A stretch of DNA of 64,000 bases from Syncephalis fuscata (GCA_025786725.1 JAHLTZ010000009.1:186001-250000); one strand, 5' to 3'; positions 33,375-52,224 are shown, counted from the stretch's first letter. Notes: generated by a model from the sequence alone, not told the origin. Numbers and translations are program-made.

Positions 33375-34439
33375 ATGGAGCATCCACAGAACACCATATC
33401 CAGCCAAGAGCAAGCAGAAGCCTCGTCCTTTGTATATGAAGCAGGCCGGCGTTTTCATGGCGAGAAAAACGCGCCTTATGTATTGGCTAACGATCTGGCC
33501 GAATCAGATAGGTAGGTGCTTGTGTATAAACAAGCAGCATAACATCTCATAAATACTCGCTATTTCATGGTTATTTAGGCTAGATGGACAGCATCGTGTA
33601 CTTAAACATTTACTCAATGGCAACTACATGAGCAAGCTAAATGATCCACAAAAAGCATTGGAAGTAGGCAGTGGCACTGGTATATGGGCTAAGGTAAGCA
33701 GTTGTATTTATTGCAACATTTTATTACAATTAACAATTTGCTAAATCACATGTATAGGAAATGGCAGAGGAATTTTCCCAGTGTGAAATAAATTGTATTG
33801 ATATATCTCCAGCACCGTCTCTTGTCAAGTTCCCCAACAATGTCAAGTTTAAAACTATGAATGTTATTGAGGGTAGGCTTGATAACCTTTAATATGCACT
33901 ACATCACGCTAATCATTTAAACAATAACAGGTATCAAGTGCGAGGATAATACATTCGACTATGCTCATATGCGGCTATTGTGCGCGGCAATGCCTGAAGA
34001 CTCTTGGCCTATAGTTATCAAAGATTTGGCACGCGTTTGCAAGTCTGGCGGTAGCATTGAACTTGTCGAAACCGATGCCAAATTGGTAAATGCCGGACCA
34101 TTTGGCCAAGAAATTGATAGGTGGTATGATGCTGTGTGTCGCAGTCGTGGTATCGATCTGAATAAAACTCGCCAAATACCGCAAATGATGCAAGAGGCCG
34201 GTCTACAAGTGGAGACTGAACACTATATAGAGTTTCCACTTGGAGAATGGTATGATCAAGTAGGCCACCAAGGCTGGCATGACGTATTCAGTCTGATCCA
34301 CTCACTAAGTGCTAAAATTATAGCAGTCAATAATGTGACACAAGAAAGGATTGACTATGTTCTTGGAAAATTGCATGAAGAAAATGTCGCTAATCGTGTT
34401 TACTGGAGAATGGGTGTATATGTCGGCCGCAAGCCATAG
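33375..34439 (+). CDS. LaeA/UMTA-like SAM-dependent methyltransferase, copy 3 (intact)
   Basis: The only copy in the window with all four exons in frame. Exon 1: MEHPQNTISSQEQAEASSF and YEAGRRFHGEKNAPYVL. Exon 2: motif I as ALEVGSGTGIWAK. Exon 3: EMAEEFSQCEINCIDISPAP, with the acidic residue after strand 2. Last exon: NTFDYAHMRLLCAAMPEDSW, VIKDLARVCKSGGSIELVE, PQMMQEAGLQVETEHY, FPLGEWYDQVGHQGW and VYVGRKP. This is the class I Rossmann methyltransferase design common in fungal secondary-metabolism regulators of the LaeA type, though members differ widely in substrate and none can be assigned here. Introns are GT-AG at positions shared by all five copies. Expression and substrate are unknown. 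Confidence 0.88.
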
Positions 34440-35321
34440 AAATTAAATGGTGCTAGTATTAGTTCTAGCTATCTTTATAACTAAATTATTTTGTTAAATG
34501 TTTATAATGATATTTTTAAAAGTTTGTATTCGAATCATCTGATTATGCCGATTATCATAATTAATGTCTAAATAATAGTCATAATGTAAATATGGCAATT
34601 AGTTGGCTATCATCACACTGAATAACACTAATGGTAGCGCCTGTCATGCTCAATATTAGCTACGATTTTATTATTGGCGTATCTATCACCTCTTAAATAA
34701 CTATAATGCAATTAATGATTCATTTGAATTAAACAGTATGCAGTACTTGTATATTGCGTATCTGTTTTATAGTAGCTATTTTTATTTAACATAATAACCT
34801 GTACCAGTTAATTACCAGCTTGGTCTATAATATTATAACATAAATGTTCGAGACTCTTAGTACCTGTACTTGGTGATATTTATTAGCTCAAGCACTGGCA
34901 TGGAAATTTCGACAATTATTCTAAGGACTACGACGGTGAAATGTGTAAAATAGCGAATTGTATTAAACACAATGAGCAACATCCAAATCCTAGGATTCTA
35001 TAATTGAACAGGTAGGCTGCCCATCATACAAAATAGCCACTTTTGACCATTTAATAAGGCCAATTGTGGGACAAAATTATTTAATTTTTTTACTTTTTAT
35101 TCATTCAATGAATCGATCACCACATTGCCTTCTAGAATACACCGATGACACATCAATTTAATAGGCTTGTATTCCATGATGCACATGTATTTGGTGCCAA
35201 TTGACTTTTACTACTATTGCTTCATTGTAATATTTTTGCCACACATTTTTATAAATATAATGTCAAATGCACACCTATGTATTTGCAGTAATAGTTAAAT
35301 AAAAAACGATACTTTTAATCA
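34440..35321. other. Intergenic region
   Basis: 0.9 kb, AT-rich, between the methyltransferase copy 3 stop and the ABC transporter stop. No gene or structured RNA was recognised. Confidence 0.4.
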
Positions 35322-40163
<4,842 letters not shown>

Positions 40164-40967
40164 GTCGTATCAAGGTAATAACAATAACAATAGCGTAGTA
40201 ATGATAAGGTGGATATACAGATATGCAAAATGCCTGTAACACACTACTACCGTACGATCACACCACTAATATAACCAACTATGCCGTAATAGTAATACTG
40301 AAAGTACCAAGTGTAGTAATAATGAAATAAATACTAAGTGAGAAGATAAGAAAGATAAAACGCAATAAATTGAATTGATCGTCGTAGTGAAGTAAGTAGT
40401 TAATATACTAGAAATGAATCGAATTGAATAGAAATGAATAGAATAGATTCAATAGTGCTGTTGCTCTCTCCTCGTCTGCTCGTGTTTTTCTTTTTAACAA
40501 ATTGTATTTATTCTTTCTCTTTTTCTATCGCCTTTTATGTACGCGTGGTTCATTTCTGCTTTTTATCCCAAATCGGATACCGCGAGAAAGAAAAAGGTCG
40601 CGCTGACAAATGCACACACCGAGTCTGTGAGTTGATTGGCCACGCTTTGCTTGCTATTTGTTTCTCCGTCCCCACCAATGCGCTTTTTGTATTTGGCCTA
40701 TTCCCCTTTAGTACACAGGTTTATTTTTACCAGCTACATTTGCTTAAACGAAGTACATTTGCACACGTTGCTGTTGTTGTGTGCATTTGATCCACCTTCT
40801 TGGTGTTTATTGTACTACTTTCGGTGTTGACTCGTGTTGCTAATAGCTGTATGACGCATCGTTAGTGCATCAAGCTGACAAATAGACATAATGTAAAAAA
40901 CAGAAAATAGATTATTTATTTCTATTATGGTAAGTCGTACGAAACTACTATTCGTTACAAGTAGTCA
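40164..40967. other. Upstream region of the ABC transporter gene
   Basis: 804 nt between the ABC transporter start and the URB1 stop. The plus-strand frame at 40,434-40,790 is Phe/Leu/Ser-rich with no recognisable domain and is probably chance. It likely holds the transporter promoter. Confidence 0.4.
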
Positions 40968-43900
40968 TTATACTTGCTTGGCCCATCGAAGCCATGATAC
41001 GGCCGGTTCAATGCGTTGTACCAAGGCTAGAAAAGTCACATTTTCGCGCATATCGGTAAAACAGTCGGATTTAATGTTATTCCCATTGTCGCTGTCACTG
41101 TTGCTAAGGTCACCGTTTTTATGCGGATAAAATAATAATTCAAATAATCCTATAACACACCGGTTATATAGATGCTGTGTATGCCAGTCTTGATCTGGAT
41201 AGGCCCATGTAGATAGGTGGCTGTCACTAGTATCGAATGTAGCTTTGACAGATGAATATCGATTTAATAGCTGTTCAAGTGATTGGGCATGGGTAGCCGT
41301 AAATATATCAAGGTCACTAGCTGCTGTTTGTAACAATGTTTCTATGGTCATACAGGCAATGGAGAGTACATCTAAAAATGGAGTAATCCATCATGTGAGC
41401 CCGTATTATTAATATTATAGCTATGAAGACAGTAATAGATGTAATGCCCTTTCATTTCAATATCACTTACTGGTACGTGTCACCAATGTGGTCATTATGT
41501 TCTGTATTTGATGTCGCAATGTCCAATTGATCTGCGACTTTGATCGAAGACATAAACGACGGCAGATACGATTAGCCAAACCGGCCAATAGCTGTGTATG
41601 TCTAGGAGATGAACTGATCACCTCAAAGGAAAAGGCGGCTTGAATCCAGGCAAGTACACCATGTTGCATAACAACCTCTTCTAATACACCATCGATATCG
41701 GTAGCTCGGCTTAATAGCTATATATATATATATATCAATGTATATATGCATATAATAGTTCAAGGTTAGTTATTTTACCAATAGTTAACGTATTAGTCAT
41801 TTTTACCTCAAGTACAAGTTCAACATCTACCTCATCACACAACGATGATGATGATGCATAACTGAGACAAAGGTCAATTACATGACGTCGTCTATAGAGT
41901 GGATAATCCTAGTAGATGGTATGGATATTAGTATTAATAATGATGTGTAACACTGTCTAGTCTATTTACCGATGCATCAGTCAAGCCATGCACCAGTAAG
42001 TGTAGCATCCATCGTTTACGTCGCTTTGCATCTGGCGTGGCGGCATGGAATAGACTGTAGAGCATAGGCACATCCTATAGAATAAGATATACAATTAATA
42101 AGCATATCAATGACTATCAAATAATAAATATATACCTCTAGATCAATAATAGGTCTTTGTAATAGAAATCCATTAACGAGTGGATACATAAAGTGGCGTG
42201 GTGTTAGTGCCAACTTTAGTGTATGAACTGCAAAGTGCACTATGATCATAGGTAGACGGGATGGTAATGGATCTCGCTGAGTAATACTACTTTTCAGTGA
42301 AACGAGTAACCACAACACTTGGCGGCGTTCTTTCCAATCAGTCGCCGCCTAGTTCAACCGTAGTAGGATGAGTCATACATTTATCTATAGATTACTAATA
42401 TTCAAACTTACCTGTAACAATGGCAATAACTGATCTAATAAAACAAATGCTATTCGACGTATATGGTCATCCGTTGAGGCGAGAGAAGTTATGGCCAAGC
42501 TTAAAGCGTGTGTCTCTACCCAGAGACGCGTGGGTACAACGTCGCCTAAAGAAGCGAAGAAACAAAATACAGGCAAGAAATAGGCCGGATCATACAACGA
42601 TAGATCCTTTTTATCTGTATCAGATGCAATAGGTGCAACATTGGCCATAGATCGTGTAATAGGATAGTTAATAATACTATGCCACATACGCTCTCTATCA
42701 ATATCACTTAGAAACGATAACACGGCCGATGTTAACTGTGATCTATTATTAGTTAGCAGTAATGGAGTCACTACTCTTGACGTATTAGGATGTGGACTCC
42801 ACTGTAATGCATAGGTAAGCATCGGTTCTTCCTTGTCAGATCGTTCATATCGCAATAAATAATCTAATTGATACCGATCAGCTTGACACAATGACGCCTT
42901 ATAATGAGGCATTAATCGATCGATCAATGGACGGGAATAGATGCAAGTAACATGGCTATCGGCCAGTTCGAGCAATAGACCAATGAATAGAGCACGGTCG
43001 TGGTCGTTAGAGAGCCATGATAATGATGTACTCATTAGTTGATTGATCCATTGATCTACTGGTTCATTTAGTGTCTAAATATAATTATGTGTTAATTAAT
43101 ATTATAAATATCTATCTACATTTACCTCTAAATCATTTTGTTGTAATAATCTAAATATAGCCTTAATCACCGGTAATGTTTGAGGTGTATTGTTACCAAG
43201 TTGGATAGTCAATTTATCAAGTAGACTTATTAAAAGTGACCCCTTCAAATGTGATGAATAAATCGGATCAAGTAACAAGGCTAATAAAAATCATGTTAAA
43301 CTAATATAACAAAAAGTATAATGACTTACCTAGAATTGAATATATAGACGTGGGTAGAGTATTCATATTGATAATAGTATTGAAACAACGAGTAGTTATT
43401 GCTGTATAAAGTGAATATAGTGATTCATCTTTATATTCTAGTAATTGTTGAACCAATTCAATTACTGTAATAATTAATGATGATGATGATGACTGTGAAA
43501 GGCCATTTAATCGTTGTTGTAATTGGATTAAACGTTCTTGTCGATATTCTACTGATGTAAATGACCACCATTGTTTTAATAATGACAATGCTTGTTCATT
43601 GTTACTATTATCATTATTATTTGTTGTTGTTGATAATAGTGTATTTAATACACCATTCATTAATAAATAGACTGATTTAATATCCTCATCTTTAGTATGA
43701 GGATGCCAAATAGCCTCAGTTGAATCTAGACTCTCCTCTGCTAATCCCCATGTACAGAATAGTTGTGTATATTGGGCAATAAAGGTTAACCATGTAGATA
43801 GAGGCAGTGTAGCGGGTAGTCGATTCATGTTAATTAGTCGAGTTACTTCATGGCGTACATGTTGATCGAGGGTAGAAGCAAGGGCGAGCAATTCTAACCG

Positions 43901-44977
43901 ATTCGGTGTGGCTTGTATTAATAATCGTTCTACATCTTCATCCTTTAACTTAAAGGGAATTGCTGATGCTTCACTAGTAAATATAACTGGACAGGCAGTA
44001 ATACTACGCTGATACACAAGTGTGGATGCACTAGCAAATAGTAAAGGTGATGTGGCAGCCACTACTACCAACAACACTTCATCCAATGCTTCACTCGATG
44101 ACTGTCGCCATAGTGTTAATAGAGATTCGGCATGCTCTTTAACCATCATCATTGTATTAGATCGACTGGCTAGTAATCCAAATAAATGACCCATTAATTG
44201 TGTCATTGATGTTGATAGAGGACTGTTAAGTAGATGGGTCATCATAGACATCAATCCTGCATCATCGATAATATCTCCATAGACTTGTAATATAATAGAG
44301 GCTTGTGTATAATCAAATGATTGTACAAGATCATTGTTGTAGTGATACGTACAACAACCATCGACGCAATGATTGGCGTAAATGGATAGGCAACGCATCA
44401 ATTGTTTGAGTGGTCCAGCTATAAGATAGAATATCTATTAACAGTTAAGTATTAAATGTAAAAGTAAGTATTAAATATTAGATTAAAAGGATACGATAGG
44501 TAATTATCTCGGCTATTTGTTTTTCAATTACGCCATTTAGTTGTCTTTCTCTATCATAACTAGATAGGAAATAGGCCCGAATAACACTATTACTTAATAA
44601 ATAACTACTATCATTTATAGTAGTAGTAGTAGTAGTAGTAGTCGTGGTTATTGGTTGAACTTGTTCAATAACGGATAAACATCCACGAATATAAATAGGT
44701 GTCGTTTTATCAAGTGTTTGTAATTCAAGTTGCATTCGTAATAGTAACATATCCATTATCATTAAACGTTCCTGTGCCGTTGATCGATTTAATAAAGCAA
44801 GTAACGTAGTTCGATCTTGCCATTGGCCAAGATGATAAGGTTCAATAAGTCGCATCATATTTAGAATAGGATGATCATGTGGTTGACTACTTTATATAAT
44901 ATATATAATATATTAGTATGCCATCTATTTACTTACAGTAATACTATACAGTTACTTACTCATCTAATCATCATTGG

Positions 44978-45011
<34 letters not shown>

Positions 45012-48000
45012 GTAAAACTTACTATGTTTACTAGGCCTTCGTGTAAAAGTAGCTTCATTAGAACAACCAGGGAACCATGATGTGTGTTTTAGTCGTTGTA
45101 TAACTTTTGATAATATCTTTGTAGGCTGACATGTCTTGTTATTTGCTATATCATAAACTAGTTCATTAAGAAATACAGCCGGTACAAATCCATCCGCTAA
45201 TACTTCAAGTAAATAGGCTATATAGGTAGCAACACCACTATGGGATGCCCGACCCATCTTCCACTCTTCTAATAAGGCCCACAATAATGGACTTGTAGGT
45301 AGACGAGTGGCAATTGATTCAAGATAAGCTGTCCATGTCTGTACTAGTGCATGTTGTTCATTATCTGACTCGCCATCAATCAACATCGCCGATGATGATG
45401 ATGATGAAAGCGGATGTTTGTCTAAAATACGTGTCACTATTTGAGCCACTGCATCTGATACAGTATACGGTGATGCAGTACATGTATTAATGGCTTTTCC
45501 TATTACTTTTAATGCTTCCATGGCTTCTACAGACAATGGTTGTCCCAGTTTGTTCATTTGAATAAAGGCATTGACATAGGCACATGCTTCAAGACGATGA
45601 TGTTCAAATAGACTTGATTCACTTAGACCGCGAATAACCACTTCAGCTGCCAATGATCTTACGGCAGCACATGGTGAACTAACACTTAGTGCTAATGGAC
45701 CAGATAGTAATACAGATAGCGTATCTATTAACAATATTAATGGCAATTATCAATAATTAGTAGATGATCATTATAATATATCCATACTTACTTGGTTGAT
45801 GTGTGTTTTTATTACCATAACTCGTCTTCATTAATCTTAAATAGCCAAGTTGTAATCGTGGATGAATAGTTGATAGATCAGCCGGTAATAATTTGATCAA
45901 ATTAAACTTTTGACCGGCCATTTGCTAATATTGTCATTAACAAGTTAATATTACATTATTAGTATTATTATTATTCTATATATCCATCTACTTACTTTGC
46001 CTTGATAACAAAGATAATAGCCAACAACACTGATGGCCTTTTCTGATAGTAAATCTCCTCGTTGATCATCCGATTTCTTGGCTACTAATCCAATAATGGT
46101 CTGTACATCAGGCAGTGAGAGCCATAGACGTAGTTGAATATCCTCTAATGTAGATTGCCATATAGCTGGACTTTTACTCTGGACTATCATGGCTTGTAGA
46201 GCTGCTTCAATATTGGCCATTTTAGTTAGTATTCTTTCCACACCACATAATGTTGTAAATTGCACCAGTCCACTAGCATGTTGAAGTCCTCGACTAAGTA
46301 ATGTACGTGATAGTGGTGGTTGAGGTAATACATGTGTCATAATGGCCGTTACTGGTGGTGGCAGTAGAGTGGCATCCAATGATGGTATTGGTAATCCTAA
46401 AATCTTTTGTAGTAAGGCCATATTGGCCAACCATGGTGTTGAAAGTCTTGGTTCAAAGCTGATAGCATTTGCTCTCCAATAACTATCGATAGGGTAATTA
46501 GCACTGTAATTGGCAACGATGCTCATAGTAATATACATACACTGTTAAGATATTAGGCCATGTACGAAGAATATAGAGTAACAAGTCGCGTTGTTTTACA
46601 TCTTCTGTTGGTTTAAGTAATGGCAGTAAGCGTAGAATAATCGTTGTTCTCCACTGGTTGGTGAACGTCGACGAGCTGTTGTTGTTGTTGCCGTATCGTT
46701 ACTTGATGTCTCTGTCTCTTTTATAGCTGTATTTATTTCACTGGCTTGCCAATGACTATCAACATTGCCACCTAATCCATATTGTGGACTGCAAATAGTT
46801 TCAAAAAACTCATAAACTACAGTCGGAATACGGCCTATATGTATTGAAAATAGTTTAACAATCTATTATTAACAATATAATTAGTATACACGATAATTAA
46901 TAGGAAAGCGTGTTTGATATCTATAAACATACATGTTCAAGGATAGACGGTGTAAAGATGCTTATTACTTCAGATCGTGGTAATCGCTGATCTTGTACAA
47001 TATGGTTCTTTAAGGTATTTAAAGTGGTCTCAATAATCTAATTATAAATTAGTATATACAGTCTAATAAGTAATGTCCATTTACCTCTTCTTCAGTGTCC
47101 ATTGAAAGATGACTCAACACACCAGTGGTAAATTCTTTACTAGAAACAATTGTTCTTTTTACCATAATGTCACCATACTGAATAAATGAAAGCATAAATC
47201 GAACATAATGACTACGTTCTAATAATACAGCCATAGTCAGTATTAATACTATTGACACTAGTAATAGTTGCAATCAATATTACCTGATGGTTTATTAAAT
47301 GTTTTATCGCTAGTATCATCTTTAGGTTGCGCCTTTGATTGACTGGCAATACGACGTAGTGCCTATAATGTCGTTGAATAATCAGTATTTGAATTATTTA
47401 TTTTTATTACTACTTACATTAAGAGAGAAATTGAAATTGGCATATAGTTCTCCGGTAATAGTTGATCCCTGTGCGTTCATAGCTGTTAATAGTGCTAGTG
47501 CAGCTATTTTAGCATCGGATTTTGATGAAGATAATAGGCGATAAACTAATTTCATTCGATCTTGTGTAATTAATCGGGCCAGATTTACACCAGTTTGTCG
47601 TAATTCTGACAGTCGATAACAACGCCGTAGTAATTCGCCAAAACTAGATACCAACAGTGTATCAAATGTCATATTACTCAACTAATCACTGATTTAATAT
47701 ATTATTCGATTATATATTATGTATACACAACTTACCTCGCGTGACCGATCCCATAGTCGTGTTAATTCCTCAAGGTTACCGGTACGTAAATAGGCATCAA
47801 GTAAGCCAATACCTGGTGCTGCATTCGCCCGTGCCTCTAATTCATATTTAAGACATTTTAACGCTACAATATACATAGTGGCCATTGAATTAGTAAACCG
47901 TCTGCATTCAACTCGTCTATTTACCTCGCTCAAATAAAACCAATTGTTCATTCTTTACTGCTGCATATAGATCGGCAATAGTCGTAAAGGCCGTTGGATC

Positions 48001-48039
48001 GTATAGCTTCTCTGACGCTAGAGACACGACATCAGCCAT
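40968..48039 (-). CDS. URB1: Nucleolar pre-ribosomal-associated protein 1 (Urb1/Npa1)
   Basis: Large alpha-helical scaffold of the early pre-60S particle (Npa1 complex with Npa2/Urb2, Dbp6, Nop8, Rsa3). The N-terminal half matches the family in order: KCLKYELEARANAAPGIGLL, GNLEELTRLW, NMTFDTLLVSSFGELLRRCY, GVNLARLITQDRMKLVYRLL, KIAALALLTAMNAQGSTITG, HYVRFMLSFIQYGDIMVK and SKEFTTGVLSHLSMDTEEE. The rest is Leu-rich helical repeat sequence with little identity, as usual in this family, ending WLRWAKQV. More than 15 exons; the one at 44,478-44,858 contains a Thr run from an ACT repeat. One intron (44,419-44,494) has a U12-type donor. One apparent missing base occurs at about 46,640. The start MADVVSLASEK is at 48,039. 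Confidence 0.82.
44419..44494 (-). other. Probable U12-type GT-AG intron in URB1
   Basis: A 76 nt intron on the minus strand starting GTATCCTTTT (exact U12 donor) and ending TTATAG. The joined frame reads EIITY-PGPLKQLMRCLSI. ACTTAAC at about 44,443-44,450 could be the branch site, 26 nt from the end. A nearer AG gives the wrong frame. The U12 call rests mainly on the donor. Confidence 0.6.
44978..45010. repeat. (AAT)n microsatellite in a URB1 intron
   Basis: Uninterrupted AAT/TAA trinucleotide run, just inside the intron bordering the exon at 45,011-45,746. A second ACT/AGT run at about 44,617-44,643 is coding and gives a poly-Thr stretch. Confidence 0.85.
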
Positions 48040-48397
48040 GTTGAATGAATGTGAATGAGCGGGAAAAGGAATTCAATATTTTTCTTTTTTTCTTGGTGTT
48101 AAAATACATGTTTTTATTTTTAAACCAAAATTTCAATAGTGTAACTTTATTTATTTAATTTGGGCTATATTTTGCACTTGAATAAGTTAAATAATTGTTT
48201 AAACATAGTATAAATGTTATTAAATATTAAGCATGTATATAGACAAACTTGATTGCTAGAGAAATACTAATTGTACTAGATGAGACTATTCTGCTCCTTT
48301 GATTTGTACAATTTTCTTGAAATTCTAATGTTTAATAACAGTTCTAATTAGTTATTTAATAAAAGATCTGTATTGATTCACTTTATACCTTTAGCGA
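48040..48397. other. Spacer URB1-MFS
   Basis: 358 nt, AT-rich. It contains the URB1 promoter and the MFS 3' end. No gene was seen. Confidence 0.4.
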
Positions 48398-50187
48398 CTA
48401 TACAGTTTTTGTTATTAGTCTTGGTGGCACATCCGCTTCCATCCAATGGCTAAAGACAAACGATATAGCACTCAGACCAGCCAGCGAACTCCAGATTAAT
48501 AATGAATTAAAAGGGAAAGGCAGACCACTATTAACGGACCAGCCCCATACAGTGCTGGTAAATATCGGAGAAATACCGTAGGCAAGCGAGGATAAACCCC
48601 AGGTCAGGCCATTGAGTATACCTAGCATACCGGTGCGTGATGCGGCATCATTAAACTAAAATAGTTCAAATAAGTATAGTATAATAACAATAAACTACTA
48701 CTTACTAAAAGCAACGAACTCGTCGTGGTAAGTGACATGGCAAAAGAATGAGCGCCAATACAAAGTGCCACACCCACCCATATATACACGGGAAGTGATC
48801 CAACGGTAGCATCAGTGGCGACAATTGCCTGTAATAAAGGCAGGACAAGTATGGCTGGCAGTTCAATAAGTAGCCCAATTTGAAATAGTTTTAAAGATCC
48901 GGCAAAATACTGCATTGGCACGTATAAGACTGAGTGGGTAAATACATTGACAATGCCTGAAAAAGCGACTAGAGTGCCGATCTGTTTAGGAAGCATAGAT
49001 AAACCACCATCTTCAACGGCTGTGGGTAGCCATACAAGAATGAGGGCAATAAAAGAAGAATGGATTAAATAGGCCACTGTAATGGCTACCATAGGAGGAA
49101 TACAGCTACGTAGCATGGGATGAGTAAATAAGTGGCGTAGCGCTAGTTTCTCTGGTATTAATTGCTTAATCTGCTTAATCTGTTCAACATCAAGTAGTTC
49201 TGCTACAAGTTCTTCGGAGCTTCTTTAGGCAATAGCGGTTGCTCATCGGCACTGTCTGTATCATGTTCGCTTGCTTTATCACTTTTATCGTGCTTTTTTA
49301 ATGTTTCTTTGTTAAAGCACAGCGACATTATAAATCCAACGGCCAGTAAAGTCGTACTCATTAATAGCGGAAGTAAATACGGATACAAAGTAAATATGGA
49401 TACGCTATTAATTGACGGTTTCGGCATTGATTTAGATAAATAGCCGCCTATAATTGGGCCAATCGTATTTGCTGCGCCATACCCAAGAGATAACAAGCGA
49501 AATCCATAGGCTATATAATTTATAATATTAGCAATTAATGAGATGATGTACAATAAAATAACTACCTTGAGTTCTAACACTAGTGAGTTCACCGACAATA
49601 GTTCTCCAGATGCTTAGACTGCCATTTAAGAAACCAAGCAACGTTATCCCCAAAATGGCAATGGAGAACGTAGGTGCTATACCAATGATTAATGGACATA
49701 AAACAGAACCAAACTGCGCCACCAGCAACGGAGGTCGTCGACCAAACCGATCGGCAATCCATCCCCAACCAATACCTAAAAGTGTTTAGTGTTTAATAAT
49801 GCAACATAGATATCACACTTACTTCCCAAGGCATTAGCAGTGTTCATTACAGATAAAAATATGCCTACAAAAATACCAACATCTGCTGCTTTGGAATCGG
49901 GATAAAAATTACTGACCTGTTTACACAGTTGAATTAGTAACAAATATCAAATGTTTATATGTTAAATATTTACCATCTGTTTCAAAAATTATTATCGAAT
50001 ATAGTTAGTACATAAATAAGCATTATATAATTGTCCTCACTTGATGCAGAAATGGATAGCAGGTGGTAATGGCAATAATACCTGCTGCATAACAAAATGC
50101 TGCAACAAACAGCTGTTTTTTAGGCAAATGTGCTACCACATCCATCTCATCTTCTATGGCCGATTTAAATCGTTTATATATTGCCAT
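48398..50187 (-). CDS. Major facilitator superfamily transporter
   Basis: Twelve-helix MFS protein. The N-terminal helix KKQLFVAAFCYAAGIIAITT precedes the loop 2-3 signature WGWIADRFGRRPPLLVAQFG (matching GxxxDRxGRR). Then come GITLLGFLNGSLSIWRTIVG and GYGAANTIGPIIGGYLSKS (loop near helix 5, as in drug:H+ antiporters). A charged central loop (HDKSDKASEHDTDSADEQPL) leads to the C-terminal half: PPMVAITVAYLIHSSFIALI, FAGSLKLFQIGLLIELPA, MLGILNGLTWGLSSLAYG and FVFSHWMEADVPPR. It is related to the ZRT/MFS-like fungal transporters with a divided central loop; the substrate is unknown. One frame break at about 49,213 in the loop (PKEAPKNL then stop, while EELVAELLDVEQIKQ follows one frame over). 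Seven or so GT-AG introns. Confidence 0.82.
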
Positions 50188-50415
50188 GGTCAAACAATAA
50201 TAAGCTGAAATAAAAACAAAAATATCAAATATTTACTTTGAAAATTAAATGGGATGATGCACATACAGATGACGTGTTCCAGCAATGGCTACGCAATCAT
50301 ACACGAGCATGGTAGCACAAATAGCTTTATTTAGTAGATATACAGCTATTTTGAACATAGTTTATATAAAATTATATAACGTGTATAGCTATATAGCTGC
50401 CATATAACAGCTGCT

Positions 50416-51785
50416 TCATTGTTTCAAAAGATCAAATTTTTTAACAAAAAGCATGTTCTATAGCAAATTAGTTAGTTATTATTTATTAAAGCATTAGAGC
50501 TACACACCTTAAACCAATGTGGCATAAACGACAAAAACCAAAAGAGAGTCGAATGAGTACCAGCGTATATTTCCTTAGGTGGTGATTTCTTTAATAAAGG
50601 ACGCACTACTTGACGGCAAAAGTCTTCCGTGGATGTGCGACCCGGCTCTAATAATAGGTATATAGTAAGCCATCTATAATCTATTATAGCGATATTGTAT
50701 AATTACCTTGTGACATGTGCACTCGTTTTTCTACTCTTTCTTTGAACGGCTCATATAAAGTGCCTATTATTGTCGTAGTTAAAATCATGGCATAGTAATT
50801 ATTTATTGCCTACCTTCTTTCCAAACAAATTCCTCCATACTATTGTCAGCAATATTGGACTGAATAGAACTGGAAATAGTATATTAGTTGTTGTTGATGC
50901 AATACATAATAAATTACCCCGGATAGACTGTGGTCACATTAACATTAAATGGCAATAGTTCCAAACGAAGAACATCTGACATAGCATGTACAGCCGCCTT
51001 GGAAGAAGCATAAATTGCTAAATAGCTACAATTAAACAGAATCACTACTAATGTTTATTGTAACACTTACTTGCCCAAGGAATAGGACATATGCCGGCAA
51101 TAGAACCTATATTAACAATATTGCCTGAACGACGCTTCATCATATGTGGCGCAACAATTTGTGTCATGGCCAATAATCCCCACACATTAGTGTCATAAAT
51201 TTTACGAGCAATTGTAAGATCCTGATCAATGCCTGGTGCAGTACGGGATAAACCAGCATTATTGACCAAAATATCTATTAATTTGTATAAATTAATACTA
51301 ATATTGATGTTGTTTATTTAACAGTACATACCAATTCGTCCTTCAGTTTCAATAATTGTCTAAGTTATTATTATTATTATTAGTAACTGATAAACTATCA
51401 TTTTCTTTATTACATTAACTGCACTGTTCATCGTTTCTGGCCGAGTTACATCCAATGATAAAGCGTGAATGCCCAATGCTAATCAATGTGTAAATACAAG
51501 CAAGTTGCTAATAGCACACTCACCTTCAAGCTCTGACATGGCCTCGAGTCGTCTAGCCGTGGCATAAACTATACATCCATTCTAATATAGAAACGAATAG
51601 CCATTAGCATTAATAACAGTAATTGAAACCTTATGTTTACCTGTGCAAATTCAGCAGCAAGACCTGCACCTACGACATGATATCAGCTTGCGAGTCTCTA
51701 TTTTAACCAGCCACCACTCACCAATGCCTCCTTTACTGCAGCCTGTAATAAGCACAACTTTTCGTTCTTGATTACCTGTCGACAT
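50416..51785 (-). CDS. AYR1: 1-acyl-DHAP reductase-like short-chain dehydrogenase
   Basis: Ayr1-type SDR; yeast Ayr1 reduces 1-acyl-dihydroxyacetone phosphate with NADPH and also acts on triacylglycerol, at ER and lipid droplets. The nucleotide motif is VVLITGCSKGGIG followed by AGLAAEFAQ. Then come GCIVYATARRLEAMSEL, ALSLDVTRPETM, DILVNNAGLS (NNAG motif), WGLLAMTQIVAPHMM, NIVNIGSIAG (Ser of the catalytic set) and IYASSKAAVHAMSD (YxxSK). The end FWFLSFMPHWFKNMLFVKKF is hydrophobic like Ayr1's tail and comes from a last exon spliced at TTTAAG/AACATG, stop at 50,416. About eight exons, several under 40 nt. Frame is kept throughout. Other acyl-ketone reductases of this SDR group cannot be excluded. 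Confidence 0.85.
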
Positions 51786-52224
51786 AGTAGTATGACAAAG
51801 TATTTAACTAAGCAGCACCAAAACCACTAAAATATTGCTGGATGAAAGAGAAACGAACTTTAGTATTGCTAGCACCTTCAAACTGCTTATTTATCCAAAA
51901 TTGTAAATTTAGCATAGGTGGCACACTCCACGTCATATCAGTACTTGCATGGAATACATGTGTTCGGCACTATATATAACCGAGGTTACTCAAACAGCAC
52001 TAGTTGTTAGTAAAACAGCCAAAGCATAAATATCAGTCTCTATTTATTATAACTATTAATTATTGGACATATTTACTTTCAGTGATTATTACAATTAACT
52101 TAGTATAGTGTCGCCAATACTAAATACCTAGTTATCCATTTTATTTTATAAACCATATGGTATTTATTTTATTATGAATAAAAATATTGTACCGATCCAA
52201 AGAATCAGTAATATTACTTGTAGC
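51786..52224. other. Intergenic region AYR1-ARP9
   Basis: 439 nt, AT-rich, holding the AYR1 promoter and the Arp9 3' UTR. No gene was recognised. Confidence 0.4.

Noticed and set aside
40434-40790. 118-codon plus-strand open frame upstream of the ABC transporter
   Set aside because: Phe/Leu/Ser-rich in a pyrimidine-rich stretch, no recognisable domain; better explained as promoter sequence.
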